A DNA stretch of 33,323 nt, from NCBI GenBank assembly GCA_028281945.1, contig JANQIW010000118.1, positions 1 through 33,323 on the forward strand, given 5' to 3'. A program made the position numbers and the translations under genes. Origin of the DNA: Prochloraceae cyanobacterium PL24a_bin.78 (lineage in GTDB: Bacteria > Cyanobacteriota > Cyanobacteriia > Cyanobacteriales > JANQIW01). The first letter of the stretch is position 1, and each line of letters begins with the position of its first letter. Shown piece by piece: positions 23,490 through 31,691 of this stretch. Below the pieces are notes generated by a model, which was not told the DNA's origin, searched no databases, and saw nothing but the letters and a program-made list of their open reading frames with translations.

Positions 23490-23874
23490 TATTTCTCTTA
23501 CATATCTGTTATTTTTATCTTGACAAATTTTAGTTTCTCTAGTTAGTGTAGATAACCGAAATTTAGCTCTATGGCTTATTTCTATGGCTAAAATTAATAC
23601 AAATCTTCATAGTGGAAAATAACTCACAGTTATCTCAATCCCAAGAGCAAGGTTTTGTTAGAAAACAATACTATTACTAAGAAATTAGAGAAATTCCGTG
23701 AGTTTCCCTCCTTGAGATCAAGTTAAATTTCAAAAAAATTGTAGAGAAATAATAATTATTGCCAGATCATTAATCAGCAATGATATACTTCAGTTTCATT
23801 ATGATAAATCGATTTGTTTTGAGAAATCAGTTAAAATCCAATCACTACTCGGGCTATAGCTGATTTTTGTTTTT
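23490..23874. other. Intergenic region, no gene seen
   Basis: A 385-bp gap between two minus-strand genes. AT-rich, no convincing frame, hairpin with T-run, or copy of the dispersed repeat. It must contain the promoter of the DUF1232 gene. Confidence 0.5.
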
Positions 23875-24324
23875 CTAAACAACAGCTAATTTTTCTGATA
23901 AATTCAATTCTTTTAAAGCTGCTTTTACTTTCTCCAAATTATAAGGAAAAGGTGGTTTCATAGGGCGATAATCTTTTTCATGAATTTCTCCATGACGTAA
24001 AACTGCATTCACTACAAAACAAGGTTTTTTACTCAGATTAATTGCACTATGGGGTATTCCTGGTGGAATTGTCACAATCTTTGGCTCATTTTGGGTTAAA
24101 GGAATATATTGATATTCTTTATTATGCAAAACTACCAAAACAAAATTTCCTCTTACCACAAAAAGTCGATCGCTTTGAAATTTATGAACAAATAAATCTT
24201 CAATAGTATGAGGTGGAATTTCCACCAACATAGTTTGATCACTTGAGATTGGGGTATAAAAATTGGTAGTGCCCCCTTGATTTGACTTTAATACTTCAAT
24301 AGATATGCCGATTTTAAGTGCCAT
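23875..24324 (-). CDS. RmlC-like cupin protein
   Basis: A 149-residue single-domain cupin. The N-terminal cupin motif region is VEIPPHTIEDLFVHKFQSDRLFVVRG and the second motif is IVTIPPGIPHSAINLS. The C-terminal DYRPMKPPFPYNLEKV region looks like dTDP-4-dehydrorhamnose 3,5-epimerase-like (FdtA/WxcM-type) cupins, but other dTDP-sugar genes are absent. The usual metal-binding His pattern is incomplete (His in HTIEDLFVHKF and PHSA only). Function is unknown: sugar binding or isomerisation is possible. It is divergent from the LivM-like gene with 263 bp between. Confidence 0.75.
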   Translation of the reverse strand: MALKIGISIEVLKSNQGGTTNFYTPISSDQTMLVEIPPHTIEDLFVHKFQSDRLFVVRGNFVLVVLHNKEYQYIPLTQNEPKIVTIPPGIPHSAINLSKKPCFVVNAVLRHGEIHEKDYRPMKPPFPYNLEKVKAALKELNLSEKLAVV

Positions 24325-24587
24325 TTCATCTACTCCTAAATTAAACTTATTTTTTTGTTATCTAGCTATCAACTAACTTCCTCAGAATTAGTAGAAGCTC
24401 TAAAATTTTCTAAAATTAACTTATGGTTTGCTATATTCCTATTGTAGATCCTAAAATATTAAAAAATGTTTCGATTATTACTATATGTTACCAAATTATG
24501 ATAGAGACTACTAAAAAATTTTAATGAGGAACAAATTAGGTTAAAATCAGCAAGGAAATAGATTACAAAGTAAATATTGACAAGTCA

Positions 24588-25706
24588 ATGGTTAATTATC
24601 TGGTATTTTTGACAATTTTGATTGGGATATATGTCTTATTCAGCTTAGGGTTGAATTTACAATGGGGCTTTACTGGTTTAATTAATTTTGGTCATATTGG
24701 TTTTATGACTATTGGTGCTTATACAACTGTAGTATTAAGTAAAAAAGGCTTTCCTTTAATTCTTTCTGTAATAATGGGAATGGGACTAGCTGCTTTATTA
24801 GGATTACTCATAGGTATATCAACCTTAAAATTACGAGAAGATTATTTAGGAATCGTTACCATTGGGGTGTCGGAATTGTTACGTTTGATTGCTAATAATG
24901 AGGAATGGCTAACTAATGGGCCTTCTGGAGTGCAAAGTTATCCTTTACCTTTGGAAGATTTGGATCCTAATTTTATTTCAAAGTTAATCATGATAGTTCT
25001 ACTCAATGCTATTAGTTTATTTGCTTTATGGTTATTATGGAGCAGTTTTAAAAAGCAATGGCAAGAAAATAAGGAAATCGAAAAGAAAAGTTATCAGCCG
25101 AGAAAACCTTTGAGTATTATTATTTTTGGAGTTATTGGTGTTGCTTTAGTTTTATTAGTTGATATTAATGGGACGATCGCTATTTTTAACTACAATTATA
25201 AAGTAGGATTAATGTTATTAAATTTATTAATATTGACAATAGTTTATATCGCTTTAGAATTATTAGTAAATTCTCCTTGGGGAAGGATTTTAAAAGCAAT
25301 TAGAGAAGATGAAGAGATTCCTAAAGCATTAGGAAAAAATGTTTTTTGGTACAAACTTCAAGCTTTTATGTTAGGAGGAGGAATTGCAGGATTAGCAGGC
25401 TCTTTTTATGCTTGGCAATTAACTACTGTTTTTCCCACAAATTTTGAACCATTAATTACTTTTAATGCTTGGACAATGATAATGTTAGGAGGTGCAGGTT
25501 CTAATGCTGGAAGTATTTTAGGTGTGATTATTTTCTGGGCTTATGATTCTCTTACTCGTTTTGTAATTCCTCAATTAGAAATAATTAATATTGCCCAATT
25601 AGGTGCTTTTCGAGGTATGACGATCGGCTTAATTTTAATGTTATTAATGATCTGGAGACCTCAAGGTATTTTAGGTAGAAAAGAAGAACTTAGTTTAGGA
25701 AGATAA
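24588..25706 (+). CDS. Branched-chain/neutral amino-acid ABC permease, LivM (NatD)-like
   Basis: A 372-residue inner-membrane permease of the LivM family. It has about eight to ten hydrophobic helices, the LivH/M motif SLGLNLQWGFTGLINFGHIG at the N-terminus, the DYLGIVTIG segment, and the EAA-like loop WGRILKAIREDEEIPKALGK (about 230-250) that contacts the ATPase, followed by LQAFMLGGGIAGLAGSFYAW. In cyanobacteria the NatABCDE (N-I) system imports neutral amino acids, and this gene is most like NatD, with a LivG/NatA-like ATPase 192 bp downstream. The binding protein, second permease (NatC/LivH) and second ATPase are not in the window, consistent with the scattered nat genes of cyanobacteria. 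Confidence 0.88.
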   Translation: MVNYLVFLTILIGIYVLFSLGLNLQWGFTGLINFGHIGFMTIGAYTTVVLSKKGFPLILSVIMGMGLAALLGLLIGISTLKLREDYLGIVTIGVSELLRLIANNEEWLTNGPSGVQSYPLPLEDLDPNFISKLIMIVLLNAISLFALWLLWSSFKKQWQENKEIEKKSYQPRKPLSIIIFGVIGVALVLLVDINGTIAIFNYNYKVGLMLLNLLILTIVYIALELLVNSPWGRILKAIREDEEIPKALGKNVFWYKLQAFMLGGGIAGLAGSFYAWQLTTVFPTNFEPLITFNAWTMIMLGGAGSNAGSILGVIIFWAYDSLTRFVIPQLEIINIAQLGAFRGMTIGLILMLLMIWRPQGILGRKEELSLGR

Positions 25707-25747
25707 AGATAATAATGTAGAATTCATAATTGATAATTTACTATTAG

Positions 25748-25775
25748 AAAACCTGTTATTCTATTGTCAGGTTTT
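25748..25775. terminator. Hairpin between livM-like and livG-like genes
   Basis: AAAACCTG (25748-25755) and CAGGTTTT (25768-25775) form a perfect 8-bp stem with a 12-nt loop. The TTTT belongs to the stem and is followed by AGC, so it is a weak intrinsic terminator or attenuator on either strand. If active, it would lower read-through from the permease to the ATPase gene. Confidence 0.5.
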
Positions 25776-25898
25776 AGCTATGTTTATTGTTAAATATGTT
25801 AGTAAATATATTGGAGCATATTCTTTGAGAATTTGTAGAGAGTTTATAGAAAATCTATAGTAGAAATTTAAATTTAGATAGTGGAATTTAGGTAGTTT

Positions 25899-26807
25899 AT
25901 GGCCGAGCAATTTAAGCAAGAAAATCAATTTAAACCAGAAAATAATGTGTTACTGTCTGCTAATTCTCTTTACAAAAGTTTTGGGGGAATTAAAGCAGTA
26001 AATAATGCAAAAATTGAGGTAAAAAATAGAAGTATTACCGGATTAATTGGTCCTAATGGTGCGGGGAAAACTACTTTATTTAATTTATTATGTAATTTTA
26101 TTAAACCAGATCAAGGAGAGGTAATATTTGATGGAGAACCAATACATCAGTTAAATTCTCATCAAATTGCTCAGCAAGGATTAATTCGTACTTTTCAAGT
26201 GGCAAGGGTACTTTCTCGTTTATCAGTGTTAGAAAATATGCTTTTGGCAACCCAAAAACAAACTGGTGAAAACTTTTTTAATGTTTGGTTTAAAAGGAAG
26301 GATTTCAAACTAGAAGAAAAGAAAAATAAAATACGGGCAATGTCGATTTTGGAGTCGGTGGGATTAATCGAAAAAGCTTATGACTATGCAGGGGCACTTT
26401 CTGGTGGGCAAAGAAAGCTTTTAGAAATGGCTCGGACTTTAATGACTAATCCTAAATTGATTTTATTAGATGAGCCGGCAGCAGGTGTTAATCCTGCTTT
26501 AATTGATGAAATTTGCGAGCATATTAAGAATTGGAATCAAGGGAAAATTTTTGATGATATTCAAGATTGGAATCAAGATGAAAAAGATGAAAATTATGGC
26601 ATTACTTTTTTGATTATTGAACACAATATGGATGTAATTATGAGTTTGTGTGATCATGTTTGGGTATTAGCAGAAGGAACTAATTTAGAAGATGGAAATC
26701 CTGAGAAAGTTCAAAGTAGTGAAAAGGTATTAGAAGCATATTTGGGGAAAAATGAGGAAGAAGAGAGAGATGACGGAGATGAGGGAAAAGTGGGAGATGG
26801 GAAATAA
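25899..26807 (+). CDS. Amino-acid ABC transporter ATPase, LivG (NatA)-like
   Basis: A 302-residue ABC ATPase. Walker A is GPNGAGKTT (51-59), the signature is LSGGQRKLLEMART (167-180), Walker B LILLDEP (187-193), and the switch histidine follows in LIIEHNMDV (238-246), all typical of LivG. LivG-type proteins usually stop soon after the EAYLG motif (279-283). Here 19 more, strongly acidic residues follow (KNEEEERDDG...GDGK), encoded by a G/A-rich stretch resembling the dispersed intergenic repeat. A second oddity is a polar insertion at about 211-232 with an internal NWNQ/DWNQ repeat, where the family has a short loop. Both are likely at the surface. Works with the LivM-like permease upstream. 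Confidence 0.9.
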   Translation: MAEQFKQENQFKPENNVLLSANSLYKSFGGIKAVNNAKIEVKNRSITGLIGPNGAGKTTLFNLLCNFIKPDQGEVIFDGEPIHQLNSHQIAQQGLIRTFQVARVLSRLSVLENMLLATQKQTGENFFNVWFKRKDFKLEEKKNKIRAMSILESVGLIEKAYDYAGALSGGQRKLLEMARTLMTNPKLILLDEPAAGVNPALIDEICEHIKNWNQGKIFDDIQDWNQDEKDENYGITFLIIEHNMDVIMSLCDHVWVLAEGTNLEDGNPEKVQSSEKVLEAYLGKNEEEERDDGDEGKVGDGK

Positions 26808-26850
26808 ATTGTTGTTAATTATTCTTGATCTTCTTGATTGAAGGTGTTTA
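26755..26850 (-). repeat. Partial dispersed repeat overlapping a gene 3' end
   Basis: The plus strand is G/A-rich (GAGGAAGAAGAGAGAG, AAAGTGGGAGATGGGAAATA) up to the stop codon of the LivG-like gene. It is then followed by AATTGTTGTTAATTATTCTTGA, close to AATTGTGGTTAATTATCTTAGA in the direct repeats at 1-109 and 276-384. The similarity fades near 26850. Confidence 0.55.
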
Positions 26851-26901
26851 ATCAAAATTCTAACTATAGGAAATCTTAAATTCTACGATATAATTAAGAT
26901 T

Positions 26902-27372
26902 ATGAGCAATCAACAAACAAATGGATATAAACTAGTTAGTGACAACCGTCAAGCACGTTTTCTTTATGAAATCTTGGATACCATGGAAGCGGGAATTGAA
27001 CTTGTGGGGACGGAAGTTAAGTCGATTCGTGCAGGGAAAATTAATTTACGTGATGGTTATGCTTTGATTCGCAGAAGCGAAGTATGGTTAATTAATGTTC
27101 ATATTTCCCCCTATCAAGGTAGTGGACAATATTTTAATCATGATCCCCGTCGTACTCGGAAACTGTTGTTACATCGTAAGGAAATTAACAAACTAATTGG
27201 AAAATTAGATCAAAAAGGTTTAACCTTGGTTCCTTTAAAAATGTATTTTAAGGGTGATTGGGTTAAAGTCAGTATTGGCTTGGGTAGAGGTAAAAAGCTT
27301 CATGATAAACGAGAAACTATTAAACGTCGTGACGATCAAAAAGAAATGGCTCGGGTAATGAAACGTTATTAA
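26902..27372 (+). CDS. smpB: SsrA-binding protein SmpB
   Basis: SmpB binds tmRNA (SsrA) and enters stalled ribosomes with it for trans-translation. The 156-residue protein has the conserved NRQARFLYEILDTMEAGIEL core, GTEVKSIRAGKINLRDGYA, HISPYQGSGQYFNHDPRRTRKLLLHRKEI, and the basic C-terminal tail KLHDKRETIKRRDDQKEMAR that folds in the decoding centre. Length is normal. No ssrA gene was recognised in the window. It stands 94 bp after the LivG-like gene and is probably transcribed on its own. Confidence 0.97.
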   Translation: MSNQQTNGYKLVSDNRQARFLYEILDTMEAGIELVGTEVKSIRAGKINLRDGYALIRRSEVWLINVHISPYQGSGQYFNHDPRRTRKLLLHRKEINKLIGKLDQKGLTLVPLKMYFKGDWVKVSIGLGRGKKLHDKRETIKRRDDQKEMARVMKRY

Positions 27373-27793
27373 TTTAATTCTTTAGCAATTTTTGTATTAT
27401 TAGGTATGAATTAAAATAATATTATATTTGATATCCTCAATTCTAGGATGATTTTCTAGTTGTTCTCTTGCTTATTTCATTATTTTTTATTCTTTTATAA
27501 AGTTATCCTCAAAACATTATTTGATATTTATATGTTGGAAATTAATCATATGATGTATAGTAAAGTTTTGGGAATAATTATCTTAGAGAAAAATTAATAA
27601 AGAAGAAAAAACAAAAATAGAAAGTGATAACTACGAGAAAAATTATCAAAAATATATGATTATTTTAACTCACCCTTAGATTATGAGAAGTTTGGTTGTT
27701 TTAATATAACAGAGATTTTAGAAAAAAGAAATTCATTAACATTTTTAGGAATTTTTGATTAAAAAATATTTAAAATTAGAATAATCTCCTTGT
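27373..27793. other. Intergenic region, no gene seen
   Basis: A 421-bp gap between the convergent smpB and CheY-like genes. Very AT-rich, with no convincing terminator, RNA gene or repeat-family copy that I can see. Confidence 0.5.
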
Positions 27794-28156
27794 TTAAAGT
27801 AAATCACTAACTTTTTTTACTAAATCACCTGGTTTAAAAGGTTTAGTAATGTAATCATCGGCTCCTTGTCTTGTAGCCCAATACTGATCGAATTCTTCAC
27901 TTTTGGTACTACACATGAGAACAGGGATATCTTGTGTTTCAGGTTGATTTTTAATCCAACGAACAAACTCATAACCATTCATTTCAGGCATAACAACATC
28001 TGTAATTACTAGATCGAAATTGTTATTTGCTTTGAGGGTTTCCTGTGCTTTTTTCCCATTTTCTGCTTCAGTTACATCATAACCTTTCTCTTTGAGAATA
28101 TCACAGATCATTTCCCTTTGTGCATGAGAGTCATCAACGACGAGAACATTAGTCAT
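27794..28156 (-). CDS. CheY-like single-domain response regulator (PilH/PixH type)
   Basis: A 120-residue receiver with no output domain. The acidic pocket is Asp8/Asp9, the phosphorylation site Asp53 (VITDVVMPEMNG), with the Thr/Ser switch in MCSTKSE and Lys in ITKPFKPGDL. The QYWATRQGADDYITKPF segment is typical of PilH/PixH-like regulators of cyanobacterial chemotaxis-like operons, which control type IV pili and phototaxis. Here it stands alone, with no cheW, mcp or cheA gene near. Its 5' side adjoins a dispersed repeat. Confidence 0.9.
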   Translation of the reverse strand: MTNVLVVDDSHAQREMICDILKEKGYDVTEAENGKKAQETLKANNNFDLVITDVVMPEMNGYEFVRWIKNQPETQDIPVLMCSTKSEEFDQYWATRQGADDYITKPFKPGDLVKKVSDLL

Positions 28157-28319
28157 AACTTTATATTTAATTCCAGAAAAGTTGCTTATATTGTATTAAC
28201 TACACCCAATTGATTATAAAGGATGATAACCTTTTGTTTGTCAATCTTAAAAAAAAAACAACTATAGTTAGTTTTAGGGGGTAAATTTAGGGCTTTTACT
28301 ATATTTTAGATCATTTTTC

Positions 28320-28567
28320 TTTAATAGTGATAGAGATGGTTTCTTGAGGATGGTTTATGGAGAATGGGAAGAATGGGAAGAATGGGGAGATTGGGAGAGT
28401 GGGAGATTGGGAGACTTGGGAGAAAAAAGTGGATCTTATTTACTTATTACTTATTACTTATTACTTAAATCTTGGATGGGGGAATGGGAAGATAATTATC
28501 CTTTGATAGGGAAAATAAGTTTTGTTTAATTATTCTGAGTTTAGAAATTTTAACTCTATCATTATTA
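28320..28567 (-). repeat. Dispersed modular repeat, inverted copy left of the transporter operon
   Basis: The plus strand is G/A-rich: GAATGGGAA 9-mers (about 28359-28380), GAGATTGGGAGA units, then TTACTTATTACTTATTACTTA (complement of the TAAGTAATAAG module), CTTGGATGGGGGAATGGGAAG, and an AACTCTATCATTATTAA end at 28552-28568. The last 90-100 bp match the complement of 31295-31390 almost base for base. A 61-codon frame at 28344-28529 (Trp/Glu/Gly-rich) only reads through the repeat. Confidence 0.85.
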
Positions 28568-28657
28568 AGTAGGTAAGCACAATTAAATATTATAATTCAA
28601 TTCAATAAATTGCTCATCTCAGCTTAGATAGATTGTTAATCAATTTTAAGGGATTTT

Positions 28658-30244
28658 TCAACTCATATTCTTTTTCTTTAATAAATACTCTTTCAAGTCT
28701 GAAATTGAAGTGATATTTAATTTGCTCAAATCTTGATTACGCATTGTCAAAACATAAGTATTATTAAAACCAAAAGGTGTTAACCATTCAAGATTATAAA
28801 GTTTCCTAAATTCTTCTCTAACATACTCTAGTACTTTATTTTTATCGTAAAGAATAGTCGATCGAAAGTCATTATCAACTTCAAGAATAGCCATCAATCC
28901 CGTACTAGTGTATTCTGGATAAAGATCTATTTCATCATTAATCAAGGCATTAAAACAGATAAAAGTCCCTGCTAATCCTGTTCTTAACTCTACATCATAA
29001 TTTGTCTCATTTTCGATGGCTATTGCCATTATTTCAGCTAAAATATATTGTTCAGTATAACTTTTTGAACCAATAATGATATCAGGTTTTGGAGTTTTAC
29101 GGGTAGTGTTAGTTTGAAAACCTATTTCTGATAAAAAATCTTTTACTATTTCATTGATAGGCTGTTTTTGGTAATCGGCACGATAATTTAATTCCATCAT
29201 GGTTTCTTGAGAAATCTTACCCCCTAATTTGTTTAAAACTCTCTCTAATTCGGGATATTTTCTTAAGGTGTCTTTTCTCACTAATGGAGTTGCATAATAA
29301 GGTGGGTTTACATGAAGATCATCCTCAAGTATAGTAAAATCATAAGCTTTGCCTCTGCCATCAGTACTACTACCAATGAGCATATCTATAGATTTATCTT
29401 GAAGAGCTTGAGTTAATAATCCACCTTGTAACTCCACTGTATTTAGTTCAAGACCATAATTTTTTTTAAACAATTTATAACCATCATCTCTTTCCATAAA
29501 CTCAAAGGAAACTCCTACTTTGAAGGTATTGTCAAACCAAATATTGGCTACGGTAAATGGTAGGATAATTCCTAAGATAATTAAACTTCCAATCAAAATT
29601 GGCTTAATTAGGCGACTAATATTTTTCTCTAGAAAACCAAGAATAAAATCTAATCCTATTGCTAATAATGCTGCTGGGATTGCTCCTGCTAAAATCATAT
29701 AAACGTTATTGAGGGCAATTCCTCTAAAAATAAATTCTCCTAATCCTCCTGATGCAATTAAGGCTGCGATGGTGGCATATCCTACTGTAATTACTGTTGC
29801 TGTGCGAATACCGGCAAAAATCACAGGTGTTGCTAGGGGTAATTCTACTTTGGTGAGAATTTGCAGGTTTGACATTCCCATGCCTTTTGCTGCTTCTTTA
29901 ATTGAGGCTTCTACTTCTTCTATTCCTGTATATGTATTGCGTATTATGGGTAATAAGGCATATAAAGTTAGGGCTATGATGGCTGGGGTTGCTCCTATCC
30001 CAATTATTGGCAGCATAAATCCTAGTAATGCTACACTGGGAATTGTTTGAATTACACCAACTAATCCTAAAATATTATTGGCTAGTTGTTTTTGGCGAGT
30101 AATAATTAAACCAAGGGAAATTCCTATTATGGTTGCTAATACTAATGATATTGAGGTTAAGGCTATATGATCGATGAATTTATCAAAGATTTCTTCTTTA
30201 CTATCATTTATATATGATAATAAATCGATGATTTGGGATTTCAT
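28658..30244 (-). CDS. Quaternary-amine-type ABC permease fused to a permuted substrate-binding domain
   Basis: A 528-residue fusion. Residues 1-237 are an OpuCB/ProW-like permease with about six helices and the EAA-like motif EEVEASIKEAAKGMGMSN (109-126). The rest is an OpuCC/YehZ/EgtUC-like binding domain that would face the periplasm. In the family the order is IGSK.YTEQ, then YPEYTSTGL, GFNNTYVLTMR, SDLK, followed by GV..EFMERDDGY, STDGR, LEDD, PPYYATPLVR and MMELNYRAD. Here the second set comes first (VGVSFEFMERDDGY 242-255, STDGR 293-297, PPYYATPLVR 314-323, ELNYRAD 351-357) and the first set follows (IGSKSYTEQ 391-399, LYPEYTSTG 441-449, GFNNTYVLTMR 492-502, SDLKEY 515-520), joined by a loop (376-388). 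This is a circular permutation. Ligand could be betaine, choline, carnitine or another amine. The ATPase gene lies 23 bp upstream. Confidence 0.9.
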   Translation of the reverse strand: MKSQIIDLLSYINDSKEEIFDKFIDHIALTSISLVLATIIGISLGLIITRQKQLANNILGLVGVIQTIPSVALLGFMLPIIGIGATPAIIALTLYALLPIIRNTYTGIEEVEASIKEAAKGMGMSNLQILTKVELPLATPVIFAGIRTATVITVGYATIAALIASGGLGEFIFRGIALNNVYMILAGAIPAALLAIGLDFILGFLEKNISRLIKPILIGSLIILGIILPFTVANIWFDNTFKVGVSFEFMERDDGYKLFKKNYGLELNTVELQGGLLTQALQDKSIDMLIGSSTDGRGKAYDFTILEDDLHVNPPYYATPLVRKDTLRKYPELERVLNKLGGKISQETMMELNYRADYQKQPINEIVKDFLSEIGFQTNTTRKTPKPDIIIGSKSYTEQYILAEIMAIAIENETNYDVELRTGLAGTFICFNALINDEIDLYPEYTSTGLMAILEVDNDFRSTILYDKNKVLEYVREEFRKLYNLEWLTPFGFNNTYVLTMRNQDLSKLNITSISDLKEYLLKKKNMS

Positions 30245-30267
30245 GTTTTTATATTTTGATTTATTTA

Positions 30268-31224
30268 TTATTTAGTTTGGTAGAATGCTGTTAGTAAGGC
30301 TTCACAATTTGTGGTTACTAGGGAATCACCTTGTTGATTGGTTATTTTAATTAATGATTTTTTTAGTGATGATTCTTCTACGTCTTCGAGAATATCTAAT
30401 AGATTTGAATCTTCTATATAAGTTTTTATATTACTTCCATTCACATCGATTGGTTTAATTTTGGGAATTAAATCTTTGAGAAGCATAACTTTTAGCTCTA
30501 GTTGGAATAAATTTACTTTGAAAAAGTCTCTAACAAAGTCGTTGACTGGGTTAAAAATAAGCTCTTTTGGTGTACCAATTTGCTCTATTTTTCCTTTGTT
30601 CATTACTACTAGACGATCGCATAGTTCTACTGCTTCAAAGATATCATGGGTTACTAATACCATTGTTTTATGAAGCAGGCTTTCTAATTGTTTAAATTCT
30701 TGTTGGATTTGTCCACGAGTTATGCGATCGAGTGCTCCAAAGGGTTCGTCAAGTAAAACTATGGGAGGATTTGCTGCTAATGCTCTGGCAATTCCTACTC
30801 TTTGCTTTTGCCCTCCACTTAATTCGGATGGATATCGAGGGGCAAATTTTTGGGGTAATCCCATCAAATCTAATAATTCTTCAGTACGCTTTGTGATTTT
30901 TTTTTCATCCCATTTTAATAATCGAGGTACAATGGCTATATTTTCGGCAACTGTATAGTGTGGAAAAAGTCCTGTATTTTGGATTACATAGCCTATTCCT
31001 TGACGAAGGATTTCGGGTTTGGTGGTGGTAACATCTTTACCGTTGATGAGAATTTGCCCTGATGTTGGCTGGATTAAGCGATTGAGCATTTTTAGGGTTG
31101 TGGTTTTCCCGCAGCCACTGGTACCGATTAAGCCGAGGGTTTCTCCTTCTTTGACTTTGAAAGATATTCCTTTGACGGCTGTTGTCTTTTTGTATTTCTT
31201 GGTTAGTTGGATGGCCTCTATCAT
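30268..31224 (-). CDS. Quaternary-amine-type ABC transporter ATPase (OpuCA/ProV-like)
   Basis: A 318-residue ATPase. Walker A GTSGCGKTT (34-42), Q-loop Gln82, signature LSGGQKQR (135-142), Walker B IVLLDEPFGALD (155-166) and switch His193 are all intact. The sequence, with GIGYVIQNTGLFPHYTVAENI, is typical of the betaine/choline/carnitine group. OpuCA normally carries two CBS domains at the C-terminus (about 380 residues). Here only about 78 residues follow the core (240-318), enough for one degenerate CBS-like unit at most, so ionic-strength sensing through a tandem CBS pair may be lost. It is the first gene of a two-gene operon and 23 bp separate it from the permease fusion. Confidence 0.92.
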   Translation of the reverse strand: MIEAIQLTKKYKKTTAVKGISFKVKEGETLGLIGTSGCGKTTTLKMLNRLIQPTSGQILINGKDVTTTKPEILRQGIGYVIQNTGLFPHYTVAENIAIVPRLLKWDEKKITKRTEELLDLMGLPQKFAPRYPSELSGGQKQRVGIARALAANPPIVLLDEPFGALDRITRGQIQQEFKQLESLLHKTMVLVTHDIFEAVELCDRLVVMNKGKIEQIGTPKELIFNPVNDFVRDFFKVNLFQLELKVMLLKDLIPKIKPIDVNGSNIKTYIEDSNLLDILEDVEESSLKKSLIKITNQQGDSLVTTNCEALLTAFYQTK

Positions 31225-31279
31225 GTTACATTAATTTACTTTTTGACTCATATCTTAATATTATATAGCAGGAAATACT

Positions 31280-31472
31280 TATATCAATTTGTCTTTAATA
31301 ATGATAGAGTTGAATTTTCTAAATTCAGAATAATTAACCAAAATTTATTTTCCCTACCAAAGGATAATTATCTTCCCACTCACCCATTCTCCCATTCTCT
31401 CCATTCTCCCATTCCCCCTTGTCTTCCTTATGTCAAGAAACTCCCCATTCTACAAAAACCATTCTCCATCTA
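31280..31472 (+). repeat. Dispersed modular repeat right of the transporter operon
   Basis: The copy starts with ATATCAATTTGTCTTTAATA and ATGATAGAGTT (31301-31311), continues through TTCAGAATAATTAACC, TATTTTCCCTACCAAAGG and ATAATTATCTTCCCACTC, then CCCATTCT octamers (about 31384-31420), CTTGTCTTCC and TCAAGAAACTCCCCATTC. It is inverted relative to the copy at 28320-28567. Confidence 0.85.
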
Positions 31473-31691
31473 TTGAGCAATAATTTTAACCAAGTTTTTC
31501 TGGTAGACATTGTCCAAGAATTGATTTACTAGCATGAGGGAATCGGCTAATTAAAACAACTATTGTCTTGCTTAATTTAGCCATATTACTAAAACAATCT
31601 TACTTTCATCTGTTGTTATTTTTTGATTTTGTATTTTCTACTAAATTTTGTTACCAAATTTAAATACTGTATTTAAGTATTTTAGCTATAT
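31473..31691. other. Spacer 3' of the ictB-like gene, nothing recognised
   Basis: About 220 bp of AT-rich sequence between the repeat and the stop codon of the ictB-like gene. No frame, RNA gene or clear terminator seen. Confidence 0.5.

Noticed and set aside
28344-28529. 61-codon frame rich in Trp, Glu and Gly
   Set aside because: It only translates the G/A-rich repeat. The same sequence occurs in other intergenic copies in either orientation.
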